The notes under the pieces are model-generated. The model did not search any database and was not told the DNA's origin. It worked only from the letters and a program-made list of their open reading frames with translations. From CAVYYW01 sp963772845 (lineage in GTDB: Bacteria > Bacillota > Bacilli > Bacillales > Sporolactobacillaceae): a stretch of DNA of 11,366 bases. The stretch is from assembly GCA_963772845.1 (NCBI GenBank), contig CAVYYW010000036.1, positions 1 through 11,366 of the forward strand, read 5' to 3'. Below, piece after piece: positions 6,425-11,366 of the stretch. The stretch's first letter is position 1, and each line of letters begins with the position of its first letter. The translations under genes and the position numbers were made by a program.

Positions 6425-6735
6425 GGCCACTGAAAAAGTCCACTTGATTCAGATCTCGTTGTTGATTGCCGCTTTAGGCTGCTCGCTTTCCGCGGGGACG
6501 GCCTCAGCTAACTTTGGCGTGGTTTCTTAGTGCACCAAAGTGGATCTTCGGACGCGTGCTAGTCCCGCTGGAGTCTCGCGCCCTCCGCTTCAATCAACGT
6601 CATGTAATGTCCTTTAGAAGTCAATTATGGCTATAGATATTCAGCGGCCATTAGCTGATCACGTGGCGTCTCAAATTTTCCAGAAGTACAGCCGAGTGAG
6701 CAGGGTAAACTTCTAAATAAACTTTTTCAGTGGCC
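6425..6735. mobile_element. 311-bp MITE-like element with 15-bp perfect terminal inverted repeats
   Basis: GGCCACTGAAAAAGT (6425-6439) is repeated in perfect inverted form as ACTTTTTCAGTGGCC (6721-6735). No ORF of transposase size lies inside, so it would be non-autonomous or a deletion derivative. The interior carries the second 102-bp repeat, bounded by GTTGATTG (6461-6468) and CAATCAAC (6591-6598). No clear target-site duplication is visible at the flanks. The terminal sequence reminds me of IS1182-family ends in Bacillus, which is recollection and not tested. A diverged copy in opposite orientation starts at 10982. Confidence 0.65.
6466..6567 (+). repeat. 102-bp direct repeat, copy 2 (inside the MITE-like element)
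   Basis: Matches 6318-6419 at a constant offset of 148 bases with two substitutions seen. Homology continues weakly to GGAG at 6570-6573. A third, more diverged and inverted copy is at 11252-11342. Confidence 0.8.
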
Positions 6736-6811
6736 ACCATGCTGATCCTGCTAGACTTGAAATAGCATCCTTGAATCCGCATCGCAAGAAGAAAATTCAG
6801 CAATTGATGAT

Positions 6812-6861
6812 AAATGAAAATATCTTTTTATCTAAGAGAATCTAGGGGATTTTCATTTTTT
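6812..6861 (+). terminator. Hairpin with T run in the gene-free region
   Basis: AAATGAAAAT (6812-6821) pairs with ATTTTCATTT (6849-6858) over a long 27-base loop, followed by T. It is A/T-rich and no gene ends nearby, so it may be only a structural remnant. A second small GC hairpin, GTGCGG/CCGCAC, lies at 7000-7020. Nothing else recognisable was seen in 6736-7183. Confidence 0.3.
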
Positions 6862-7183
6862 CAATAATACACTGAGTATTTTTTGAGGAGTCTCGAACGT
6901 TCCCAGAAGCTCGACCATTCTTTGCAAATGGATTTTAGCCTTTAGAAATCTGGTGGACTTTCAAGGAACCAGACTGAGCTATTTAAAATCATAAATAATG
7001 TGCGGTGCGCTCTGCCGCACCGTTTCAACTGCCTTTTAATAAATGCAAATAAGGAATGAAAAATCATCTTTTTTAGGGATTTTTCATAGATTTAAGCTGA
7101 TTTATGAAAGATCTATGCGAAATCAGCTTCCAATTGGTCTAGAACATGCTTCAAGATGGCGTGGGACCGTTCCCATTCGAAGG

Positions 7184-7285
7184 TTATTGTCCACTTTTCG
7201 TCATTTACTGTCCACTTTCGGGATTTACTGTCCACTTTCGGACATTTACTTGCCACTTTCCGGATTTGCTTGCCACTTCCCATAA
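7184..7285. repeat. Five-unit tandem repeat (20-21 bp, minisatellite)
   Basis: Units start at 7184, 7204, 7224, 7245 and 7265 and share the pattern TTTACTGTCCACTTTCGGGA. Units 2 and 3 are almost identical; units 4 and 5 share TTGCCACTT instead of TGTCCACTT. There are no spacers, so this is not a CRISPR array. It lies just beyond the terminator of the minus-strand hxl operon. A reading frame runs through it but looks like a by-product of the repeat. Confidence 0.85.
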
Positions 7286-7300
7286 TTTGATCAAATGACT

Positions 7301-7328
7301 AAAAAAGGGAAGCCATCCGGCTTCCCTT
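7301..7328 (-). terminator. Intrinsic terminator of hxlAB
   Basis: Read on the minus strand, AAGGGAAGCC (7328-7319) pairs perfectly with GGCTTCCCTT (7314-7305) around GGAT, followed by a T run (plus-strand A at 7301-7306). It lies 12 bases after the hxlB stop. Confidence 0.9.
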
Positions 7329-7340
7329 TAATCCTGAGAT

Positions 7341-7895
7341 CTATTCTAAATTGGCGTGTCTGCCGTACATGGTGTCTGAATCCAATCCTTTTTTCTCCAT
7401 AAACCGTAAGATCACGGCATCGTAAAAAAGTAACAGAGACTGTTCGAACAGGGAGCCCATCGGCTGAATGGACTTGCCACTGTTTCCGTCTGCTTTGGCC
7501 TGAGCAGGAAGTTCAATTTTGATATCTGCTAAATGGCCGATTGTTGAGTCAGATTTTGTTGTGACAGCAGCAACTGTAGCACCAATCTCCTTGGCTTTCT
7601 CAGTCATCGCAACCAGACTTTTTGTTTCTCCCGATCCGGAGCCAACGATGAATATATCATCGGATTCCAGATTCGGTGTAACGGTTTCACCGACCACGTA
7701 AGGTTCAAGGCCCACATGCATCATGCGCATCACGAAAGACTTCGCCATGAAACCGGAGCGCCCGCCGCCGGCCACGAAAACTTTTTTGGCATGTAAAATG
7801 CCTTCAGCCAGTTTTTCAGCATCCTCATCATTGATGCGGTCCAAGGTACGCTTCAACTCAGCGAGAATTTCAGCTGTGTACTCGGAAGTTTGCAT
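7341..7895 (-). CDS. hxlB: 6-phospho-3-hexuloisomerase (PHI)
   Basis: A 184-residue cytosolic enzyme of the SIS fold. It converts D-arabino-3-hexulose 6-phosphate, the HxlA product, to fructose 6-phosphate, the second step of the RuMP formaldehyde pathway. VAGGGRSGFMAKSF (residues 41-54) and VGSGSGET (84-91) are the phosphate-binding SIS loops, and E151 in PMGSLFEQ is the expected catalytic base. Length matches Bacillus HxlB. ATG 7895 is chosen because it follows the hxlA stop by one base and gives the normal N-terminus MQTSEYTAEIL; the longer open frame upstream is only the shadow of hxlA. Expression is likely coupled to hxlA translation. Confidence 0.93.
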   Translation of the reverse strand: MQTSEYTAEILAELKRTLDRINDEDAEKLAEGILHAKKVFVAGGGRSGFMAKSFVMRMMHVGLEPYVVGETVTPNLESDDIFIVGSGSGETKSLVAMTEKAKEIGATVAAVTTKSDSTIGHLADIKIELPAQAKADGNSGKSIQPMGSLFEQSLLLFYDAVILRFMEKKGLDSDTMYGRHANLE

Positions 7896-7896
7896 A

Positions 7897-8538
7897 TTAT
7901 GCAGTCGCGCCTTCTTTGATAAGTTTTTGAATTTGAGCTGCTTCTGATTTTTTGTCATCTTTGCTTGTGATACCGCCGCCCACAACGATGAGGTCTGGCT
8001 GTTCTTTGATGACTTCCGCAACAGTTTCAAGCTTGATGCCGCCTGCGATGGCAATCTTAGAGTTTTTTACAACGCTTTTGATTGTGCGAAGGTCTTCGAA
8101 AGAATCCTTTCCTTCAGCTTGCAGATCATAGCCAGTGTGGACGCAAATGTAGTCAGCGCCTAATTCATCAAGCTCAGCTGCGCGTTTTTTGATATCTTTT
8201 ACAGCAATCATATCAACGAGGATTTTTTTGCCTAGTTTCTTCGCTTCTTCTACAGCACCTTTGATTGATGCGTCTTCAGCTTGACCTAGAATCGTCACAA
8301 TATCTGCACCTGCTGCAGAAGCTTGTCCGACTTCATGTCCAGCTGCATCCATGATTTTCACATCTGCAAGGACTTCTAGGTTAGGGAAAGCAGCTTTCAT
8401 TTCTTCAACAGCTTTCAGACCTTCCTTGTTGATGACTGGTGTTCCAAGTTCAACGATATCAATATGATCCTCTACTTCTTTAACAAGCTCGATCGCTTGG
8501 GGGATGTTTACAAGATCTAATGCTAATTGTAATTTCAT
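7897..8538 (-). CDS. hxlA: 3-hexulose-6-phosphate synthase (HPS)
   Basis: A 213-residue cytosolic TIM-barrel enzyme of the orotidine-5'-phosphate decarboxylase superfamily. It condenses formaldehyde with ribulose 5-phosphate to hexulose 6-phosphate, allowing formaldehyde detoxification and fixation. Visible residues are D8 in LALDLV, E30, the DVKIMD signature (D59, K61, D64), H134 in CVHTGYD, and the phosphate-binding AGGI (165-168) and GGGI (187-190). ATG 8538 is preferred over the open frame starting at 8658 because AAAAGGAGA (complement of 8547-8555) is correctly spaced and the residue-1 start MKLQLALDLV is the family norm. It forms an operon with hxlB. Confidence 0.94.
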   Translation of the reverse strand: MKLQLALDLVNIPQAIELVKEVEDHIDIVELGTPVINKEGLKAVEEMKAAFPNLEVLADVKIMDAAGHEVGQASAAGADIVTILGQAEDASIKGAVEEAKKLGKKILVDMIAVKDIKKRAAELDELGADYICVHTGYDLQAEGKDSFEDLRTIKSVVKNSKIAIAGGIKLETVAEVIKEQPDLIVVGGGITSKDDKKSEAAQIQKLIKEGATA

Positions 8539-8579
8539 TTGGCATTTCTCCTTTTGCTCAGTTTCCTGGTGCATAAAGA

Positions 8580-8608
8580 AGTATATATCCTTAGAATATA
8601 TATTACAA
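8580..8608 (-). promoter_or_regulatory. Sigma-A promoter of hxlAB
   Basis: On the minus strand TTGTAA (8608-8603), 17 bases, TATACT (8585-8580). The -10 has five of six consensus bases and the -35 four. A weak -35 fits a promoter that needs an activator. Confidence 0.6.
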
Positions 8609-8646
8609 GTACACACACTTAAAGCACATAGTGATAAAAAGTATAC
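8596..8646 (-). promoter_or_regulatory. Candidate HxlR-binding direct repeats
   Basis: On the minus strand GTATACTTTTTATCACTAT (8646-8628) and GTGTACTTGTAATATATAT (8614-8596) agree at 13 of 19 positions, spaced 32 bases or about three helical turns, upstream of and over the -35. A related sequence, TATACTTTTGGTATCA, lies upstream of hxlR (9347-9332). In B. subtilis HxlR is known to bind direct repeats in front of hxlAB; assigning these sites is inference. The rest of the 8609-8830 spacer shows no gene. Confidence 0.4.
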
Positions 8647-8830
8647 CGTTAAATTCATTAAGTAAGATGGGTGTTAAAAGCGTTGCGCCTAATCCTAGGA
8701 ATCATTTGGGTGGGAGAACCTGCAGTAGCAACGATTTATGGCAGTGAGGATTGCAGGGCTTACGTGGAACAGCGTTCATATTTTCACTTAAAAACAGCTA
8801 GTAAAATGTGTTTGCAAAAACGGCAAAATT

Positions 8831-8860
8831 AAAAACAGAGAGAATAAGACACTCTCTCTG
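8831..8860 (-). terminator. Intrinsic terminator of hxlR
   Basis: Minus-strand CAGAGAGA (8860-8853) pairs perfectly with TCTCTCTG (8843-8836), followed by TTTTT (plus-strand A 8831-8835). It separates hxlR from hxlAB although both run in the same direction. Confidence 0.88.
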
Positions 8861-8876
8861 CTTCTACTATGATTCG

Positions 8877-9251
8877 TTATTCAGCATCGTCATTTATAGA
8901 AATGGATCCAGGGACGCGATCCTCCAAATAATCTTTATAGGATTTGCCCCAGTCATACATTTTTTCAAGGATAGGCATAAGTGTTTTGCCTTGTGGGGTC
9001 AAGGAATATTCGACTTTTGGTGGGACAACCGGGTAGACCTCCCGGTGAACAATGAAATCGGATTCCAGCTCGCGAAGCTGTGTAACGAGCATTCTTTGTG
9101 TGATACCAGGAATCAGTCTTTTTAATTCATTAAATCGTTTTGTGCCGCTTTTCCCAAGATGCCAGAGGATCAGCATTTTCCATTTTCCTCCTATGACAGC
9201 GAGGGTAAGTTCTTTTTCACAATTAAATTGCCTTTCGCAGACGTGACCCAT
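8877..9251 (-). CDS. hxlR: HxlR-family transcriptional regulator, probable activator of hxlAB
   Basis: A 124-residue winged-helix protein. C5 and C11 in the N-terminal CERQFNC are followed by LAVIGGKWKMLILWHL (residues 17-32), the hallmark of the HxlR family. The recognition helix region is PGITQRMLVTQLRELE (48-63) and the wing VPPKVEYSLTPQGKTL. In B. subtilis HxlR activates hxlAB on formaldehyde exposure, with a conserved N-terminal cysteine as the known sensing site; C11 is the likely equivalent. The start is supported by AGGGAGGAG (complement of 9259-9267). Its location next to hxlAB makes the assignment firm, but here it is co-directional with hxlAB and not divergent. Confidence 0.87.
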   Translation of the reverse strand: MGHVCERQFNCEKELTLAVIGGKWKMLILWHLGKSGTKRFNELKRLIPGITQRMLVTQLRELESDFIVHREVYPVVPPKVEYSLTPQGKTLMPILEKMYDWGKSYKDYLEDRVPGSISINDDAE

Positions 9252-9283
9252 TTATTTTCTCCTCCCTAATCAAGCGTGTTACC

Positions 9284-9312
9284 AGTATATTTTTGGACAC
9301 TATAGTTATTAA
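9284..9312 (-). promoter_or_regulatory. Candidate sigma-A promoter of hxlR
   Basis: Minus-strand TTAATA (9312-9307), 17 bases, TATACT (9289-9284), at a suitable distance before AGGGAGGAG and ATG 9251. Upstream of it, ATAC-TTTTG-GTAT (9347-9334 region) forms a short dyad similar to the site in front of hxlA and may allow autoregulation. Confidence 0.45.
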
Positions 9313-9407
9313 TAACATGTATTATAATCATTGATACCAAAAGTATAAGAAGAATTTTATCTTTTGTAAAATTTATTTACCCTGTAAGGTCAGCTAAGAG
9401 CCTTCAA

Positions 9408-9447
9408 TTCCACAAAAAGGCTGTTTAAACAGTGTGGTTTTGTGGAA
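9408..9447 (+). promoter_or_regulatory. Large inverted repeat upstream of the MpsC-like gene
   Basis: TTCCACAAAA (9408-9417) and TTTTGTGGAA (9438-9447) are perfect 10-bp arms. The 20-base loop contains the 12-bp palindrome CTGTTTAAACAG (9421-9432). In RNA it would be a long hairpin just before the ribosome binding site at 9472-9478; in DNA it could be an operator. No clean U run follows on the plus strand, so a terminator is less likely. Confidence 0.4.
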
Positions 9448-9491
9448 ATTTATAGTATGAATTTTAATAGTGAGGAGGCATTCTATACTCC

Positions 9492-10208
9492 ATGAAAACT
9501 GAGGAATCATTAGACGAAAGAGCGGTTTATAAGGAAATGGCAAGTTTTACAGGCAAATTGTTTCGGGATAATTTTGGGAAAGGGCCCGCTTCTGTATATG
9601 TCTCTATCGAAAAACCCTTTGTCACCATCTATCTCCGTGATTTTTTAACGCCAATGGAACAGGTGTTAGTCCGCAAAAAAAATCATCTAAAGGTAGAGGA
9701 AACCCGTGATTTATTAATGCAGGAGCTAATTCCTGAAATTAAGGCTAAGCTGCTTGAGACGGCTTCTATTCAAGTTGACAAAATGTATTACGATTGGTCA
9801 TTAAAGGATCGTTCGGGCATCGTGTTTGGGGTCATTAAACCAAATAATAAAGAAGAGAAATTCGACTCTTATCCGGATTATTCTCAGAAAAAAGCCGTAC
9901 ATGACGAAGTGATCAGGGTGAGCAAAAAGGCAGAAAAGGTTCCAGATAAAGTTGAGTCGCTTTATCTGAATGACCGGACACTTGTTGTTGAAAGAAAAGG
10001 TGTTCTGGTCGAAATTGAAAAAGAATTGATTCGTTCAGGATTCAGGGAACAACTTCGTCTTAGTAAAAGACGGCTTGAAAAAAGACTGCTTGAAAAACAA
10101 GTCAGTGAAGGCATTTTGAATACCCCTGTTACTGATATCTTTGTAGATTGGGATTTTGACGAAGATAGGAGTTATATCATCTATATTTTGAAACCAAATA
10201 AAATATAA
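9492..10208 (+). CDS. Tandem MpsC/DUF2294 domain protein
   Basis: A 238-residue soluble, highly charged protein. It contains two related units, about residues 17-117 and 137-235. The first has GKGPASVYVSIEKPFVTIYL and ends DWSLKDRSGIVFGVIKP; the second ends DWDFDEDRSYIIYILKP. This is the DUF2294 pattern, named MpsC after a proposed Na+-translocating membrane-potential system. No membrane segment is visible, and the molecular function is not established for stand-alone copies such as this one, which lacks mpsA/mpsB neighbours. The start ATG 9492 lies 13 bases from GGAGG (9474-9478), a longer spacing than usual, and there is no better in-frame start. It stands alone. Confidence 0.7.
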   Translation: MKTEESLDERAVYKEMASFTGKLFRDNFGKGPASVYVSIEKPFVTIYLRDFLTPMEQVLVRKKNHLKVEETRDLLMQELIPEIKAKLLETASIQVDKMYYDWSLKDRSGIVFGVIKPNNKEEKFDSYPDYSQKKAVHDEVIRVSKKAEKVPDKVESLYLNDRTLVVERKGVLVEIEKELIRSGFREQLRLSKRRLEKRLLEKQVSEGILNTPVTDIFVDWDFDEDRSYIIYILKPNKI

Positions 10209-10268
10209 ACCTTCAAAGCGCTTTGTATAGGCAGTTTTTAAAAAGTTAGGAAAAAATTATAAATATAT

Positions 10269-10293
10269 GTTTAATTAATTTTAGGCCGGGTAG
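10269..10293 (+). promoter_or_regulatory. Sigma-B-type promoter
   Basis: GTTTAA (10269-10274) matches the sigma-B -35 exactly. After 13 bases comes GGGTAG (10288-10293), one base from GGGTAT. The predicted RNA start is near 10300. It lies upstream of a KGG-repeat gene of the kind controlled by sigma-B in B. subtilis (gsiB), but a terminator intervenes at 10416-10465. Confidence 0.6.
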
Positions 10294-10299
10294 TTTCTA

Positions 10300-10465
10300 A
10301 TATAGCCAAGATAATAAAGCTTGGTTTTCTATTAAAAGGCATCAAATCATTTCTTAATGAAATTAAATTTATGAATAAAGCACCTGCGGAAATAATTAGA
10401 CTATAGCGCTAAATTATGAGCTGGGGAAGACACGTTTTTACTGTGTCCTTTCCGGCTCATTTTTT
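10300..10465 (+). ncRNA. Candidate sigma-B-dependent small RNA or attenuated leader
   Basis: The span from the predicted sigma-B start to an intrinsic terminator is about 165 bases with no convincing gene. It begins with a hairpin, AGCCAAG (10304-10310) and CTTGGTT (10320-10326). The only ORF is a 12-codon ATG frame at about 10371 without a ribosome binding site. Either this is a small stress RNA or the leader of the KGG gene, with readthrough controlled at 10416-10465. The rest of 10209-10589 shows no other gene. Confidence 0.35.
10416..10465 (+). terminator. Long intrinsic terminator between the sigma-B promoter and the KGG gene
   Basis: ATGAGC (10416-10421) through CAC at 10433 pairs with 10443-10460: an 18-bp stem with three G-U pairs and one mismatch around a 9-base loop, then TTTTT. 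Its length and strength suggest it is functional. Confidence 0.85.
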
Positions 10466-10589
10466 ATTATAAATTTTTTTAAGTCTCAACTGACTTGGTT
10501 ATTATCCTGTGTGGGAGGTGAATAGAGAGGTTTAGCAAAGCATGATCTTTTAACTTTAAATTCGAAATTTGAAAAGGGAGAGGATTAAA

Positions 10590-10868
10590 TTGGCTAACAA
10601 CAATAACTCAAGCAACAATAACTCAAACAATAATAATTCAAACAACAGCACAATGAGCTACGAAGAAGCAGGGAAAAAAGGCGGAAATAAAACTGCCCGC
10701 AATCACGATAAAGAATTCTATGAAGAGATCGGTCAAAAAGGCGGAGAAGCGACTTCCAAAGAACATAATAAGGAATTCTATGAGAAAATCGGTGAAAAAG
10801 GCGGCCGTGCTTCGAGCGGCAATTCAAATAGCAGCAATTCAAATAGCAGCAATCAAAACAACAATTAA
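10590..10868 (+). CDS. KGG-repeat general stress protein (GsiB/YciG-like)
   Basis: A 92-residue, very hydrophilic protein with no cysteine. KGG motifs at residues 30-32, 50-52 and 70-72 repeat with an exact 20-residue period; each unit reads like HDKEFYEEIGQKGGEAT. This is PF10685, the stress-induced KGG motif of GsiB and of hydrophilin-like desiccation or osmotic stress proteins. The motif block is flanked by low-complexity Asn/Ser tails at both ends (1-21 and 78-92). TTG 10590 is chosen over TTG 10569 because AAGGGAGAGG (10574-10583) lies six bases before it and inside the longer frame. It sits downstream of the sigma-B promoter at 10269, but behind a terminator. No terminator was found after it. 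Confidence 0.82.
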   Translation: MANNNNSSNNNSNNNNSNNSTMSYEEAGKKGGNKTARNHDKEFYEEIGQKGGEATSKEHNKEFYEKIGEKGGRASSGNSNSSNSNSSNQNNN

Positions 10869-10918
10869 TTTCTAATTAAAGGACTGTTTTCGTAAAGGTC
10901 ATAGTGAAAATAACGCTT

Positions 10919-10978
10919 ACTTTTCGCGGGCGATCCGCATGATCTGTTGTGGCTGCGGGGTCTCGCTTGGCTCGCTAA
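10919..10978 (+). repeat. Fragment of a related GC-rich intergenic repeat
   Basis: ACTTTTCGCGGGCGAT, then GCTGCGGGGTCTCGC and GGCTCGC, resemble the CTTTCCGCGGGGAC and GGAGTCTCGC parts of the core repeat. The fragment stops just before the terminal repeat at 10982, as copy 1 stops just before 6425. Similarity is short, so this is tentative. Confidence 0.35.
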
Positions 10979-10981
10979 TAT

Positions 10982-11366
10982 GGCCACTGAAAAAGTCGAC
11001 TTAGAGGTTTCCTACGTTCACTCGGTGTGCTGCTGGAAAATTTAAGACGGCACATCATCCATTAATAGCCGCTGAATATCTAAATGATTTCTAAAGCAGA
11101 TTACTAGGCAACCAATGCGTTGAGTGTGGCGAAAGGCGCGTGACTCCTTGAAAATGCGCAAGCCCTAAGTTGAAAGCTAGAAATACCCGAGACTCCTCGA
11201 AAATGCTTTGCATTTTCTTCGTGCGAAGCGGACTAAAGATGCTGTTTCAAGTCCTACGGAAGTAGCACGCGCTCGAAGATCCACTTTGGCAAACAAAGAA
11301 ACCAAGCCAAAGTTAGCTGTGGCCGTGCCCGTGGAAAGCGAGGGTCTTTCCGCTTTCAATGTATGG
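10982..11366. mobile_element. Second, diverged copy of the MITE-like element, inverted and cut by the window edge
   Basis: GGCCACTGAAAAAGT (10982-10996) is identical to the terminal repeat at 6425. The following ~110 bases match the reverse complement of 6735-6625; shared blocks include CTGGAAAATTT, AGACG and CCGCTGAATATCTA. The middle (about 11150-11250) differs and holds a local duplication around ACTCC(T/C)TGAAAATGC. A core repeat follows at 11252-11342. The other terminal repeat is not in the window. No gene is seen in 10869-11366. Confidence 0.6.
11252..11342 (-). repeat. Diverged inverted copy of the 102-bp core repeat
   Basis: Read on the minus strand it matches 6331-6421 through CTCGCTTTCC, CAGCTAACTTTGGC, TGGTTTCTT, CCAAAGTGGATCTTCG and GCGTGCT. 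Several substitutions set it apart from copies 1 and 2. Confidence 0.7.

Noticed and set aside
7043..7285. Open reading frame of 80 codons running through the tandem repeat
   Set aside because: No ribosome binding site, its second half is simply the translated 20-21 bp repeat, and no family resemblance.
7184..7285. Possible CRISPR array
   Set aside because: The repeats are back to back without spacers and no cas gene is nearby.
8660..8830. Possible decayed gene between hxlR and hxlA
   Set aside because: An open stretch exists on the plus strand, but without start, ribosome binding site or recognisable family.
8808..9125. Plus-strand open frame across hxlR
   Set aside because: It is antisense to the well-supported hxlR gene and its terminator, with no ribosome binding site.
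10214..10225. CAAAGCGCTTTG palindrome resembling a catabolite-response (cre) site
   Set aside because: It lies just downstream of the MpsC-like gene and not at a promoter, and mismatches the outer positions of the cre consensus.
10519..10547. TGAATA-N16-CATGATC as a sigma-G promoter for the KGG gene
   Set aside because: Spacing is one base short and the -10 departs from CATnnTA; weaker than the sigma-B candidate upstream.
6425..11366. Composite transposon carrying the hxl genes
   Set aside because: The flanking repeats have no transposase, differ in sequence and length, and no target duplication can be checked because the right copy leaves the window.

Overview
The window looks like a piece of a Bacillaceae chromosome (Bacillus or a close relative). 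Support comes from strong AGGAGG-type ribosome binding sites, frequent GTG/TTG starts, a gamma-type spore-protein-like gene, candidate sigma-G, sigma-B and sigma-A promoters, a frataxin-like YdhG protein, and a complete hxlA/hxlB/hxlR ribulose-monophosphate (RuMP) set. No rRNA, tRNA or CRISPR array was seen. No defence system or otherwise undescribed multi-gene system could be supported.

Layout. 1-512: upstream terminator, small spore-protein-like gene and its terminator. 526-1400: copy 1 of a 60-nt dispersed repeat, then a gamma-glutamylcyclotransferase-like gene with terminator. 1595-3166: three co-directional genes (frataxin-like DUF1801 protein, YdeI-like DUF1801 protein, VOC/glyoxalase-fold protein) ending at one terminator. 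3181-4371: FAD-dependent oxidoreductase behind a good sigma-G-like promoter. 4465-5144: prophage lysis remnant, made of a decayed endolysin cell-wall-binding tail with a one-base frameshift followed by an intact LLH-type holin, then copy 2 of the 60-nt repeat. 5394-6263: ArsR-type repressor plus AHSA1/SRPBCC protein, with a clear inverted-repeat operator.

6264-7300 has no gene. It holds a 102-bp direct repeat in two copies, a 311-bp MITE-like element with perfect 15-bp terminal inverted repeats, and a five-unit 20-21 bp tandem repeat. 7301-9312 holds the minus-strand formaldehyde-fixing genes hxlB, hxlA and the regulator hxlR. 9408-10208 is a tandem MpsC/DUF2294 protein. 10269-10465 is a candidate sigma-B-driven small RNA, followed at 10590-10868 by a KGG-repeat stress protein. 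10919-11366 carries a second, diverged copy of the MITE-like element in opposite orientation, running off the window.

How the parts work together. HxlA condenses formaldehyde with ribulose 5-phosphate and HxlB isomerises the product to fructose 6-phosphate; HxlR is the expected formaldehyde-responsive activator. The ArsR/AHSA1 pair is a self-regulating unit. The hxl-mpsC-KGG block sits between inverted copies of one repeat family, which suggests, but does not prove, that it moved or inverted by recombination between repeats.
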